Shown here one piece after another: positions 17,333 through 26,089 of a stretch of 64,000 bases of DNA. Source of the stretch: G963665925 sp963665925 (GTDB lineage: Bacteria > Bacillota > Clostridia > Peptostreptococcales > Acidaminobacteraceae); the NCBI GenBank assembly GCA_963665925.1, contig OY762511.1, positions 4,216,001-4,280,000 of the forward strand, written 5' to 3'. Below the pieces are notes generated by a model. That model worked only from the letters and a program-made list of their open reading frames with translations. It made no database searches and was not told the DNA's origin. The translations under genes were made by a program, and so were the position numbers. Position 1 is the stretch's first letter. Every line of letters starts with the position of its first letter.

Positions 17333-17352
17333 TTGGCATAAAAATTGCGTTG
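17333..17352 (+). promoter_or_regulatory. Sigma-54 promoter (-24/-12) for the RseC-like gene
   Basis: The right arm of the same perfect inverted repeat: TTGGCATAAAAATTGCGTTG on the plus strand, GG at 17335-17336 and GC at 17347-17348. The start codon at 17375 is about 27 bases downstream of the -12 element. Confidence 0.85.
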
Positions 17353-17374
17353 TATTATACTAGGAGGTGTTACT

Positions 17375-17791
17375 ATGAGACAAACTGGTAGAGTTATCTC
17401 TTCTGATAAGGATCATGCACTCATTCAAATCGTTAGACAGTCAGCCTGTGGTGGAAATTGTAAGAGCTGCGGCGGATCGTGCAGTGCAATGGGGGTTTTG
17501 ATATCCACGTCCAATCCCATCAGCGCCAAACAAGGCGAACTTGTACAAGTTGATTCCGAAACCAACAAGGTCTTGAAAATAGCCGCAGTCTTTTATCTGA
17601 TTCCACTTTTTATGATTGTAGCGGGTATCCTAATGAGTAAACTTTACTTCTTTCCACACGATACAAGCATACTTTCTGATGTCATAGCGCTTACAATCGG
17701 AGCTGCCCTATATATTTTCAGCCTGTTTTTGATTCACCTTTTCAGTAAAAAGAAAGCCATTGAGTACTCCATTTCAAGACCCATAAAATAA
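17375..17791 (+). CDS. RseC/MucC-like membrane protein (SoxR-reducing system RseC family)
   Basis: A 138-residue protein. The N-terminal cytoplasmic part carries a Cys cluster (CGGNCKSCGGSCSAMG) near residues 25-40, followed by two membrane helices near 75-95 and 105-125. This is the layout of RseC, which in proteobacteria influences sigma-E and helps reduce SoxR with Rnf proteins. ATG 17375 is preceded by TAGGAGGTG. The gene is driven by a sigma-54 promoter and diverges from the NusG-II gene. RseC-like and NusG-II proteins are both known companions of membrane redox systems, which fits the shared control. Confidence 0.85.
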   Translation: MRQTGRVISSDKDHALIQIVRQSACGGNCKSCGGSCSAMGVLISTSNPISAKQGELVQVDSETNKVLKIAAVFYLIPLFMIVAGILMSKLYFFPHDTSILSDVIALTIGAALYIFSLFLIHLFSKKKAIEYSISRPIK

Positions 17792-17802
17792 TGGCTCAAA
17801 GC

Positions 17803-17855
17803 AAAAGAGCAGTAAGTGCTGAAATCATCTAATTTCAACACTTACTGCTCTTTTA
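17803..17855. terminator. Bidirectional terminator between RseC-like gene and lgt
   Basis: AAAAGAGCAGTAAGTG pairs with CACTTACTGCTCTTTT with little mismatch. A-run on one side and T-run on the other serve both converging genes. Confidence 0.85.
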
Positions 17856-17866
17856 TCGAGCTCTTT

Positions 17867-18697
17867 TCATCCCCTAATCAAATAGAATGAATACGTTGCC
17901 AAAGCTCCAAGTATTAATACAAGTCCATAAAACATCCATGTTGGTAAGTCTTGATCTTGACCCGCCTTTTGAGGTTGTGCAGTTTGCTTTCTAAAGATAA
18001 CATAAAGCAAAAGCCCAAATAAAATCATGACGATACTTGTCAAATGGGCCACGGTCAAGGCGCCCATCCAAATCGGATTGCTTCTGAAGAACTCGACGAA
18101 TCCTCTTATTACTCCAAATCCAATCAAATATTCCACAAAACGCTGACCCTCAAACTTAACTTTTGTTCTTCTATGCCACAGAAATGCAAACAGCATCAAG
18201 TCTAGTAGTGCTTCATAGATTTGAACAGGATGAACCCATTGACCATTTACAAGCATGCCCCAAGGATAGGGGTTGCTCATTGGAATGCCAAATACATCAC
18301 AGCCTAATCTGCCAATAAATTGTCCGAACGCAAGGCCAGGTACAAATGCATCTGCATAATCTTTAAAGCTGGCCTTTTTAAGAGCGAGATATATTCCGCC
18401 TGAGAGCACGCCGCCAAGTATACCACCTTGTATAGACATTCCACCATTTCTTAGCATGAAAACATCTAGTGGATTGCTCAAGTAGAACTCCAGATTAAAA
18501 ACAACCACATAATACAATCTTGCACCAATCATCGCGAATATAATTACAAGCATTGCCAGATCACTGAATATAGCTTCATCCAGTCTTTTTCGCTTCACTT
18601 CAAAGCCCGTAATAAAATACCCTGCCAATAGCCCCAAGGCTATTGTTATTCCAAATAAATATATATGGAATCCACCTATTGATATTACCTTCTGCAT
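17867..18697 (-). CDS. lgt: Prolipoprotein diacylglyceryl transferase
   Basis: A membrane enzyme that moves a diacylglyceryl group from phosphatidylglycerol to the Cys of prolipoproteins. 276 residues with seven helices. Family motifs are present: GGMSIQGGILGG near 85-96 and the signature GRLGCDVFG near 129. HPVQIYEALLDL and RGFVEFFR follow. Unusually for this housekeeping function, a good sigma-54 promoter lies 38 bases before the start. The gene sits in a metal/redox island, so it may be a regulated second copy. Whether another lgt exists cannot be seen here. Confidence 0.92.
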   Translation of the reverse strand: MQKVISIGGFHIYLFGITIALGLLAGYFITGFEVKRKRLDEAIFSDLAMLVIIFAMIGARLYYVVVFNLEFYLSNPLDVFMLRNGGMSIQGGILGGVLSGGIYLALKKASFKDYADAFVPGLAFGQFIGRLGCDVFGIPMSNPYPWGMLVNGQWVHPVQIYEALLDLMLFAFLWHRRTKVKFEGQRFVEYLIGFGVIRGFVEFFRSNPIWMGALTVAHLTSIVMILFGLLLYVIFRKQTAQPQKAGQDQDLPTWMFYGLVLILGALATYSFYLIRG

Positions 18698-18732
18698 TTC
18701 ATCACTCCTTTAGTATGCCTCTATATAAATAG

Positions 18733-18750
18733 GAGCAATTATCATGCCAA
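18733..18750 (-). promoter_or_regulatory. Sigma-54 promoter upstream of lgt
   Basis: Minus strand TTGGCATGATAATTGCTC has GG and GC with ten bases between. The -24 half (TTGGCAT) is the same as in the pairs at 17.3 and 29.9 kb. Confidence 0.8.
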
Positions 18751-18846
18751 TTCATCACAGAAATATAAAGCGATTTGACAAGCTGGTGTGATGTTTTGGG
18801 GTCCTCATTTTCTATATATGTAGTATTTGCTACAGTTGGTGTAGGA

Positions 18847-18889
18847 TATAATACAAGCGCGGTGTCTGGACACCGCGCTTGTATTATAC
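18847..18889. terminator. Very long perfect hairpin overlapping the chemoreceptor stop codon
   Basis: TATAATACAAGCGCGGTGTC is followed by TG and then its complete reverse complement: 20-bp arms with a 2-base centre. The TAA stop of the chemoreceptor gene lies in the right arm. No T-run follows on the minus strand, so it may end transcription poorly but would protect the 3' end of the mRNA. Confidence 0.55.
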
Positions 18890-20569
18890 CTTAAATGTCT
18901 TAATCATCTCATTTAGGACATTGGCAAGACTGCCTAATTCTTTAGATGTATTTGAAATGTTATCCATTGCAGACATTTGCTCTTCTACCTGTGCATTAAT
19001 CTCTTGCGTAGAAGCCGTGACTCGTTTGACTTTCGAAACGATTTCTGAGGATGTTGCTTTAATTTCAGATGCAGACTCAACTTGATTGGCAATCCGTTCA
19101 TCGATTGCTTGGATATCTTCAGCAACCTTATTTACAAATGAAGTCAAATCGCCAACCTTATTTTGCATCTCAACGAACTGCTCTTGACTGCTTCTCATCT
19201 GATTGCTGCTTCGTGCTATGCCTTCAGAAACTATTGCAGTTTGATTTTGCATGTCTGATATCATCTTTTCAATTTTCTTTACGGAATCCGTTGACTCCTC
19301 TGACAAGTTTCTAACTTCTTCCGCGACGACTGCAAAACCTCTTCCATGTTCACCAGCTCTTGCCGCTTCAATATTGGCATTGAGTGCCAATAGATTTGTT
19401 TGCTGAGCAATGCCCTGAATGATTATCGTAATTTCACCGATTTGATCTGCCAACTCATTGAGACTGACAGTCGATTCATTAACACGCTCGTTTGACTTAA
19501 GCATTTGCTCATTTGACGTATTCATCACCTTTAAATTATCACCAAGCGATTTGGCTGAAATACTCAGCTTTTCAGCACTGTTTTTCACCTCATTTGATGA
19601 ACTCGAAATATATTTAGTATCTTCATGCACTCTTTGAATACGCTCATCTATAGAGCTGACATCCATTTCAGTATCAATGTTGATCTCTGAAATATGACCA
19701 ATTTCATTTCCAATCATGGCAAGTGTCTCATTTGAGAACGCAATGCTCTCATTAAGCTTTTCACTTTCCCATGTAACGCTGTCAGAACTCCTTCTAGTAG
19801 ATGATATAATTTTTTTAAGTTTCGCTACTGTCTCGTTCAGACCATCTGATAATTTTAGGAACTCGTCCTTTGTATGCAAACTCAAAGTTCCTGTTAAGTC
19901 CCCTTCTGATACATTTTTAGCAAAATCAACAGCCGATTTCAAATGACTATTGATTTTACTGGCAAGGACCATGGCTATGGCTATGCTAATTAGAACTGCC
20001 ACTGCAAAAACCACCATAACCAGATTCACAGATGACTTGTACATATCGACACTGTTCATGTAATGATGCTTTGCACGCTCAACTTTTTCCTCAATCACGG
20101 TTTTGAGTAAGCTATCAATCTCATTTGACAAAGCCAGCCCACCCATGGATACTTTCAGAGCCTCTTCTTCCTGACCACTTAGACTAAGTTCTATGGACTG
20201 AAGTTGTATTTTTCTGAACGCATTGATCATTTCAGTAACTTCTTTTATTGAATCATTATTATCGATCTCATTATATGCCTTTAAATTTTCATAAATACCT
20301 TGATTATACATTTTGTCAAAGTGCATTATATGTTCTTCTTTTTCACTTTTACTGTCGGACAATAATACATTCTTTTCAGCCCTTTGAACCAATGCAAGAT
20401 TGTACTGGGCATCTTTTATGTAGTTTATCCCCATCAACTGCACTTTGTACATTGTTTCAACATTATGGTTCACATTGCGCATCAAGTTCAGTCCAAACAC
20501 ACCCAATACGCCCATAAGAATAATTAGGACCATAAATCCAGATACAAGCTTGCCTCTAACACTCTTCAT
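18884..20569 (-). CDS. Methyl-accepting chemotaxis protein with 4-helix-bundle sensor
   Basis: A chemoreceptor of 561 residues. One membrane helix near 12-30 and another near 180-200 enclose a ~150-residue helical sensor of the 4HB_MCP type. HAMP and a signalling domain follow, with the tip QQTNLLALNANIEAARAGEH and then GRGFAVVAEEVRNLSEES. ATG 20569 fits GGAGG; the longer reading from TTG would place the ribosome site inside the gene. The 4HB sensor often reads small metabolites or metal/redox cues, but no ligand can be named. It lies between lgt and the Met-rich secreted protein. Confidence 0.92.
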   Translation of the reverse strand: MKSVRGKLVSGFMVLIILMGVLGVFGLNLMRNVNHNVETMYKVQLMGINYIKDAQYNLALVQRAEKNVLLSDSKSEKEEHIMHFDKMYNQGIYENLKAYNEIDNNDSIKEVTEMINAFRKIQLQSIELSLSGQEEEALKVSMGGLALSNEIDSLLKTVIEEKVERAKHHYMNSVDMYKSSVNLVMVVFAVAVLISIAIAMVLASKINSHLKSAVDFAKNVSEGDLTGTLSLHTKDEFLKLSDGLNETVAKLKKIISSTRRSSDSVTWESEKLNESIAFSNETLAMIGNEIGHISEINIDTEMDVSSIDERIQRVHEDTKYISSSSNEVKNSAEKLSISAKSLGDNLKVMNTSNEQMLKSNERVNESTVSLNELADQIGEITIIIQGIAQQTNLLALNANIEAARAGEHGRGFAVVAEEVRNLSEESTDSVKKIEKMISDMQNQTAIVSEGIARSSNQMRSSQEQFVEMQNKVGDLTSFVNKVAEDIQAIDERIANQVESASEIKATSSEIVSKVKRVTASTQEINAQVEEQMSAMDNISNTSKELGSLANVLNEMIKTFKV

Positions 20570-20647
20570 TTCGTCCTCCAGCAATGATGTTCAGATATTT
20601 CAGCCAACATAATTATTATAACATTAATACAGCTTTACACCAATTAA

Positions 20648-20668
20648 ATGGCGGCCCAAAGGCCGCCA
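20648..20668 (-). terminator. GC-rich hairpin after the Met/Gly-rich secreted protein gene
   Basis: TGGCGGCC-CAAA-GGCCGCCA is a perfect 8-bp stem. A short AT-rich tract follows on the minus strand, so a weak intrinsic terminator is likely. Confidence 0.5.
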
Positions 20669-20716
20669 CAGGTTGTCGACAAAGTCAACAAGATGATAGA
20701 CTGTAGAAACTATTGT

Positions 20717-21520
20717 CTATTCATGACCCACCGAAATCACTTCTATAAGGTCACCGTGCCAGTTGTGATACCAGACGTCTCCAGTATATGCATTGACACT
20801 CATCATGCCCTTTTGGATATCCTCTTCATTGACATGGAATGTGTAGTATCCATAAAACGCATGACCACCTTCCTCAGCACTTAGACTCTCGTCTAGCTGA
20901 GCCAAATAGGCATTTGCTTCATCGAGGGCTTCATCAGCAGAAATCGCGTCCTCTTCATCGTAATTCGTGAAGAAACCACCCATCATACCGCCATAGCCAT
21001 TTGACCCATGCATACCATACTTTGTATTCCACATCATATTAGGTCCGAACTCAGGATAAATGTATCCAGTAACCGGGTTAACAAGCAGTTCCATTGCACC
21101 GCGACCCGTTTCCGCTTCTATGATTGAAAAATAATAGTCGCTATTCGAATATACAAAGATATCTTCTATCTCAAAGTCACCCTCAAAATTTTCCAAGTAT
21201 TTTTCTACATTTGACTTCAAATCATCTGTTGATTTCAAATCAGAAGGATCAAATGTCTGAGTATTATTCCAGCCGTATGATCCCATCATACCGTTCATGT
21301 GGCCATAACCGTTTTCAAAACTTCCAGCACCGGCGTATCCGCCCATCATAGAGCCCATATGACCGTATCCATTTCCGTAGCTCTCATCTGATGAATAGCC
21401 TCTCATATTCTGCCAATAGCTCTGATTGCCAATTGGATCAGCATATGCCACAGTTCCTGCTGATATCATACCCACTGCAAGCAGTGCCACCATGAGTTTA
21501 GTCGTAAGTCCTTTATACAT
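20717..21520 (-). CDS. Secreted Met/Gly/His-rich protein with PepSY-like regions
   Basis: A 267-residue exported protein. A signal peptide with cleavage near AYA-DP is clear. Residues ~45-85 are low-complexity repeats of the type YGHMGSMMGGYAG and YGHMNGMMGSYGW, rich in Met, His and Gly, a composition typical of extracytoplasmic copper binding. Two later regions resemble PepSY-type folds with YYFSIIEAETGRG and MELLVNPVTGYIYPE. A second Met/Gly patch (YGGMMGGFF) lies near residue 180. Beside the copper ATPase cluster it probably buffers copper outside the membrane; this is inference from composition. Confidence 0.65.
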   Translation of the reverse strand: MYKGLTTKLMVALLAVGMISAGTVAYADPIGNQSYWQNMRGYSSDESYGNGYGHMGSMMGGYAGAGSFENGYGHMNGMMGSYGWNNTQTFDPSDLKSTDDLKSNVEKYLENFEGDFEIEDIFVYSNSDYYFSIIEAETGRGAMELLVNPVTGYIYPEFGPNMMWNTKYGMHGSNGYGGMMGGFFTNYDEEDAISADEALDEANAYLAQLDESLSAEEGGHAFYGYYTFHVNEEDIQKGMMSVNAYTGDVWYHNWHGDLIEVISVGHE

Positions 21521-21610
21521 TTCATCGCCTCCATTTGCTTATCTCAAAAGTTAATGTTGTTATCTTATAGACTCATTATAGAAAGCAATTGTGGCGCAAT
21601 TATGACCCTA

Positions 21611-22231
21611 CTAAAATACTTTAGAAAATGTCGTCATATCCCACTCTAATGTCGTTTTTTCAACACCATCAATATTCATAAAGACCATCTTAAAGCCCGT
21701 ATCATCTTTTCGGATTGTTTCCTCACCATTTAACTGTTTCGGAAGTTCAATATACTGTGACACATGATGGCCTGCACCTGACTTTTTAACTTTAAAACCC
21801 GTTTTAATGGTCTTACCGTTACCATCTATAAAATATACAGATTTGACTAAGTCAATCTGGTCAAGATCAACACTGTGGGTATCCATGGCCACTTGAAAAA
21901 CCCAGTAATCTTCAACTGGTTTCTCTGCATTATAAAATTGAACCGCTAAGTCTACCGCTCCAACTGCTGCTAACTGAACAATCTCATCTGACGAGGTTTC
22001 ACTGTACGCATCTGCTTGCTTAGTTGTCTCCAGTGATTCTTTCTGAGACAGTGAGTAGGACACGCTGTTTACGCCTTCAGGTTCTTGCGTCATTTGGTCC
22101 CCTGACTCCGCGACCGCCCCGCTTGCCTCAACTACATAGTCAACCTTGTGTGTCTTTGACCAGTAAAGGGCACCGCCACCTATAATGATTAAAACAGCAA
22201 GTAGTGTAATTAATTTCCTTAAACTTATCAT
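21611..22231 (-). CDS. Hypothetical exported or membrane-anchored protein
   Basis: A 206-residue protein with an uncleaved or cleaved N-terminal helix (LITLLAVLIIIGGGALYWS), a polar Gln/Ser/Glu-rich linker (~35-75) and a mixed alpha/beta domain to the end. No Cys in the mature part. I recognise no family. It starts 15 bases after the upstream membrane-protein gene and is clearly in operon with it, within the copper island, so a role in metal or envelope stress is possible but unproven. Confidence 0.6.
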   Translation of the reverse strand: MISLRKLITLLAVLIIIGGGALYWSKTHKVDYVVEASGAVAESGDQMTQEPEGVNSVSYSLSQKESLETTKQADAYSETSSDEIVQLAAVGAVDLAVQFYNAEKPVEDYWVFQVAMDTHSVDLDQIDLVKSVYFIDGNGKTIKTGFKVKKSGAGHHVSQYIELPKQLNGEETIRKDDTGFKMVFMNIDGVEKTTLEWDMTTFSKVF

Positions 22232-22245
22232 ATTATATTTTCTCC

Positions 22246-22824
22246 TTAGAGATATCCTTTATTCATAGTTATTATGAAGGACATGAATGTAACTCCCATT
22301 CCAAAAATCAGGACAATCCTTCTGACGGCTTTCATATTCACCTTAAACAAGCCTGCAATATGACCATTTTCATGATACAGGCCATGTTCCTGCATAAGCA
22401 CGAGCATCATTGTAATCCCAACTGCACTCGATGCAATTCCGAGAATGATGAAGGGAATCTGGTAACGAATCAGAAAGAGCGCCGCTGCAGACAACCCCAG
22501 AATTGGAAGCAAATCTCCTATATGGTGCAGGCAGCATGCTATCATTGCCCCGGCAGAAACACCAGAGCTTGCTGCCACACTTGCCCCTATGCCATACAAC
22601 TTATCATGTTCGTACCGCTTAATATATGCATAGAGCCCCAACTGAACGCCAAATCCAATAATAAGCGGCAAAAACCAGTACCATAAGCTCTTGAACTGAT
22701 TCACCGCATAACTTGGGGTGTTGGCTATAGACAGGATTGTAAAATACACTGCTAGCAACAAACCTGCCCCCAAGACACCTACGATCCAGGGACTCATTTT
22801 TGAAAATACACTGCGATTTTTCAA
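22246..22824 (-). CDS. Hypothetical membrane protein with Cys-Cys-X-His-His motif
   Basis: A 192-residue membrane protein with about five helices. A helix contains AGAMIACCLHHIGDLLPILG, where CC and HH side by side would make a good metal site. Similar proteins occur next to copper or mercury genes in Firmicutes, though I cannot name a family. The start is TTG 22824, since no ATG has a ribosome site. First gene of a two-gene unit with the exported protein downstream. Confidence 0.6.
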   Translation of the reverse strand: MKNRSVFSKMSPWIVGVLGAGLLLAVYFTILSIANTPSYAVNQFKSLWYWFLPLIIGFGVQLGLYAYIKRYEHDKLYGIGASVAASSGVSAGAMIACCLHHIGDLLPILGLSAAALFLIRYQIPFIILGIASSAVGITMMLVLMQEHGLYHENGHIAGLFKVNMKAVRRIVLIFGMGVTFMSFIITMNKGYL

Positions 22825-23005
22825 ACCTTTACCTCTTTGCCCTCAAACCTATGCCGGAAAATACTGTATAGATACATGCGTGATTTTTGAACTTCTGTGT
22901 TCAAAATCTATCTCTTTGCTGTCCATTATTATTAAATCATCCTTTGGGTTAAGTCTTTCTACGTGATTAAAAGATATGTTTATTTCATACTCCTATCATC
23001 AAAAC

Positions 23006-23045
23006 AAACAAAAAAGGGGAAAGGGCGAAATCACACGCCCCTAAA
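23006..23045 (-). terminator. Terminator after the CopZ-like gene
   Basis: Minus strand: GGGGCG pairs with CGCCC around a short loop, followed after CTTTCCCC by TTTTTT. It ends the copA-DUF2933-copZ unit. Confidence 0.55.
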
Positions 23046-23048
23046 TAG

Positions 23049-23270
23049 TTATGCATCAAACACATCCAGGATTGTGTAACCCATTCCGATGTTGTCGATA
23101 GCCTCGACAAATTTTGAAGTTCCCACTTCATGTGCCAACTCGACAATAGCTGATTTTGTATCCAAAGATACTTCCACTTCCTTAACGCCACAAATCCCAA
23201 GGAGAGCTTCGCTTACTCTGCCAGCACAGTGGCCGCAACTCATACCTTCGATTATAATTCTCTTAACCAT
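23049..23270 (-). CDS. copZ: CopZ-like copper chaperone (HMA domain)
   Basis: A single heavy-metal-associated domain of 73 residues that carries Cu(I) to or from the ATPase. The metal loop is GMSCGHCAGRV near residues 9-19. An Ile/Val core and a C-terminal strand complete the ferredoxin-like fold. The His after the first Cys (SCGHC) is a common variation. It is the last gene of a unit with the DUF2933-like gene and the copper ATPase upstream, the classical copA-copZ association. Confidence 0.9.
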   Translation of the reverse strand: MVKRIIIEGMSCGHCAGRVSEALLGICGVKEVEVSLDTKSAIVELAHEVGTSKFVEAIDNIGMGYTILDVFDA

Positions 23271-23298
23271 ACATGACCTCCATAATCTATATTCTTGT

Positions 23299-23547
23299 TT
23301 AGTGATGATCTTTCATAAAGAACATCATGCCAATATGCATAAGTGGACAGAGCAGGAATAGAGCCCAGGTCCAGGATATATTTTCGAGTCCTAGAAGCGG
23401 CAAGATCCCTATGAGCATTATGGGAAGCAGGCAGCATAGTATCATGAGCATTCCATGTTTTATGCCGAGGCCCTTGCCCCTCTTCTCTTCCTCCATGTGA
23501 TGACGAGGTCTTGCCTGGTCCATTATTTGATTGTTTCTATCGTTCAT
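23299..23547 (-). CDS. DUF2933-like small membrane protein
   Basis: An 82-residue protein with a polar, basic N-terminus (~30 residues) and two helices. The second half contains MLMILCCLLPIMLIG and LFLLCPLMHIGMMFFM, whose Cys and Met/His residues are typical of DUF2933 proteins near copper genes. Its position between copA and copZ, with seven bases to copA, agrees. Function of the family unknown. Confidence 0.7.
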   Translation of the reverse strand: MNDRNNQIMDQARPRHHMEEEKRGKGLGIKHGMLMILCCLLPIMLIGILPLLGLENISWTWALFLLCPLMHIGMMFFMKDHH

Positions 23548-23553
23548 ATATGC

Positions 23554-26022
23554 CTACCTTTTCTGAATGACGGGTTTAAACTTTCTAAGTCTTAGTGCGT
23601 TTGTCAGCACGGATACGGAACTTAAGGACATTGCTGCGGCTGCAAACATCGGATTGAGCTTTGGACCGCCGAAAATGTAGAATAGTCCTGCTGCAAGCGG
23701 TATGCCTGCTGTGTTATATGCAAATGCCCAGAAGAGATTCTGTTTGATATTTCTGATTGTACTCTTGCTGAGCTGAATGGACGTTACAACATCCAGTATG
23801 TCGCTCTTCATCAGTACAATACTTGCCGACTCAATCGCCACATCAGTACCCGAGCCGATTGCAATACCTACATTGGCCTGGGCCAGAGCAGGTGCATCAT
23901 TAATGCCATCACCAACCATGGCTACGGTGTAATTCTGGTCTTGAAGCTTCTTAACTTCACTCGCCTTGTCTTCTGGAAGTACTTCAGCAAGTACAACATC
24001 AATCCCAACCTGCTTTGCTATGGCTTCAGCTGTTCGTCTATTGTCACCGGTAATCATGGCAACCTTAATTCCCATTTCATGTAGTTTTTCGACTGCAAAT
24101 GCACTGTTTGCCTTGGTTACATCGGCAACTGCAATAATACCAGCCATTTTGTCGTCTATAGCGATATACATTGGTGTCTTGCCCTCTGTGGCCAGTCTGT
24201 CAGCTTCAGCTTCAAGAGTCACTTTGATTTTTTCATCCACCATGTACTTCAAATTGCCAAGCAGGATCTTAGATGTGCCCAGATCAACTTGTATGCCATG
24301 GCCTGGCACTGCCTCAAAGGCCTTGATGCGTATAAGGTCAATCCCATCTTCAGCAGCCTTGTTTACTATAGCTTCACCCAGTGGGTGCTCAGAGCCTTTT
24401 TCTGCTGATGCAGCCACCTGTAGAACCTGGTCGTCACTAAACTCTGAAGTTGTTACGATATCCGTAACCACTGGTTTGCCCTCCGTGATTGTTCCTGTTT
24501 TATCGAAAACAACCATGTCAATTTTATGAGCTGTTTCAAGCGGTTCTCCGCCTTTAATTAGAACGCCGAACTCAGCGCCCCTGCCCGTACCAACCATTAT
24601 GGCTGTTGGTGTTGCCAGCCCTAGAGCACATGGGCATGCAATCACAAGGACCGCAATGAATATGGTCAGTGAAAAGATCGCCGACTGACCAGATAGGAAC
24701 CACACTAATCCCGCTAAAACAGCAATGCCTATGACAATCGGTACAAAATACCCCGATATGATATCGGCAAGTCTAGCTATAGGTGCCTTTGATCCCTGCG
24801 CATCTTCAACAAGCTTGATAATCTGTGCCAGAGCTGTATCCTTACCAACTCGAGTGGCCTTCATTTTCATCATGCCGTGCTTATTGACACTTGCGCCGAT
24901 GACCTTGTCGCCAACTGTCTTCTGAACAGGTATGCTTTCTCCTGTCAGCATGGACTCATCAACTGTACTAATCCCTTCTACAACTTCGCCATCAACTGGA
25001 ATTTTTTCACCTGGCTTAACAAGTAGAATATCTCCTGCTTCCACTTCTTCAATAGGAATGATGATTTCAGTATCATTCTTAATGACAACTGCGGTCTTTG
25101 GTGCAAGACCCATGAGTTTTTTAATGGCTTCAGATGTTCTTCCCTTAGACACTGATTCCAGATATTTACCTAGCAAAATCAGTGTAACAATCACACCAGC
25201 AGTTTCGAAATACAGGTCACCTGCATACTCCAGTTCACCCATGTAAATTTTGTAGGTGGCAAAAAAACCATAAAGTATTGCTGCGCTTGTTCCCATTGCA
25301 ATGAGTGAGTCCATGTTTGGACTTCTCTTAGCAAGCGCCTTAAAGCCAACAGTGTAGAATTTTCGACCTGCAATAGCGACAGGAGCAACTAGAATGATCT
25401 GAGCAAGTGCAAAGTTGAGTGGATTGTGCATTGGATCTATAAGTTCAGGCATTTCAATGCCCACCATATGTCCCATTGCAAGAAATAATAGCGGAAGAGT
25501 GAATACCAGCGATACCGTAAACTTCTTCCAAAGCGTTTTAATCTCTTTTTCGCGTCGCTCTTTCTCTTCGTCTATGGAACTGCCAGACTCTATATCCAGC
25601 GGTGTATATCCTGCATTGGTAATGGCCTGCTTAATGTCTGATATGCGGGTCTTTTCAGGATTGTAAGAAATATCCGCCTTTTCTGTCGCAATATTCACTT
25701 TGACTGACTTGACGCCATCAATCGCTCCAACAGCTTTTTCGATATGCATGACGCATGATGAACATGTCATACCTTGTATAGGAATGATGACTTCTTTATC
25801 CTTACCGTCTTCGACAAGCTCATAGCCCGTTCTCTTAACAACTTCCTTCATATGTTCCATTGTTAGTTTTCTTTCGTCAAACTCCACACTGAGTTTTTCT
25901 GTAGCAAAGTTCACGCTTGCAGATACCACTCCGTCTAGTTTGGATACGGATTTTTCAACTGCCGCTGCACAAGATGTGCAGGTCATACCATTTATTGATA
26001 CAATCGCTACTCTATTAGACAT
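23554..26022 (-). CDS. copA: Copper-exporting P1B-type ATPase CopA
   Basis: 822 residues, full length. Two N-terminal HMA domains carry GMTCTSCAAAVEK (~10) and GMTCSSCVMHIEK (~85). Then eight helices with the CPC ion site (VIACPCALGLATPTA), the phosphorylated Asp in DKTGTITEG, and the hinge GDGINDAPALAQ. The end NALRLRRFK..QKR is the normal CopA terminus, in contrast to the altered terminus of the ATPase at 11.5-14 kb. Cu(I) export is well established for this architecture. Upstream are two overlapping palindromes that could be operator sites. Confidence 0.95.
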   Translation of the reverse strand: MSNRVAIVSINGMTCTSCAAAVEKSVSKLDGVVSASVNFATEKLSVEFDERKLTMEHMKEVVKRTGYELVEDGKDKEVIIPIQGMTCSSCVMHIEKAVGAIDGVKSVKVNIATEKADISYNPEKTRISDIKQAITNAGYTPLDIESGSSIDEEKERREKEIKTLWKKFTVSLVFTLPLLFLAMGHMVGIEMPELIDPMHNPLNFALAQIILVAPVAIAGRKFYTVGFKALAKRSPNMDSLIAMGTSAAILYGFFATYKIYMGELEYAGDLYFETAGVIVTLILLGKYLESVSKGRTSEAIKKLMGLAPKTAVVIKNDTEIIIPIEEVEAGDILLVKPGEKIPVDGEVVEGISTVDESMLTGESIPVQKTVGDKVIGASVNKHGMMKMKATRVGKDTALAQIIKLVEDAQGSKAPIARLADIISGYFVPIVIGIAVLAGLVWFLSGQSAIFSLTIFIAVLVIACPCALGLATPTAIMVGTGRGAEFGVLIKGGEPLETAHKIDMVVFDKTGTITEGKPVVTDIVTTSEFSDDQVLQVAASAEKGSEHPLGEAIVNKAAEDGIDLIRIKAFEAVPGHGIQVDLGTSKILLGNLKYMVDEKIKVTLEAEADRLATEGKTPMYIAIDDKMAGIIAVADVTKANSAFAVEKLHEMGIKVAMITGDNRRTAEAIAKQVGIDVVLAEVLPEDKASEVKKLQDQNYTVAMVGDGINDAPALAQANVGIAIGSGTDVAIESASIVLMKSDILDVVTSIQLSKSTIRNIKQNLFWAFAYNTAGIPLAAGLFYIFGGPKLNPMFAAAAMSLSSVSVLTNALRLRKFKPVIQKR

Positions 26023-26062
26023 AAGATCACCTCGCTTTTAAACTCTGGTCATTGTGCCTATT

Positions 26063-26089
26063 GCTACAATTGTGTAGCATATGCCACAC
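26063..26089. promoter_or_regulatory. Overlapping palindromes upstream of copA
   Basis: GCTACA-ATTG-TGTAGC (26063-26078, perfect) overlaps GTGTAGCATATGCCACAC (26072-26089, one mismatch pair). They lie 40-65 bases before the copA start, where a copper-responsive repressor would act. The core resembles but does not equal a CopY box. Confidence 0.45.

Noticed and set aside
21541..21620. Sigma-54 promoter before the Met-rich secreted protein gene
   Set aside because: The nearest GG and GC pairs are 8 or 9 bases apart instead of 10.
23966..25246. Long plus-strand ORFs opposite copA
   Set aside because: Shadows of a well-identified P-type ATPase; low-complexity Ser/Thr composition typical of antisense frames.
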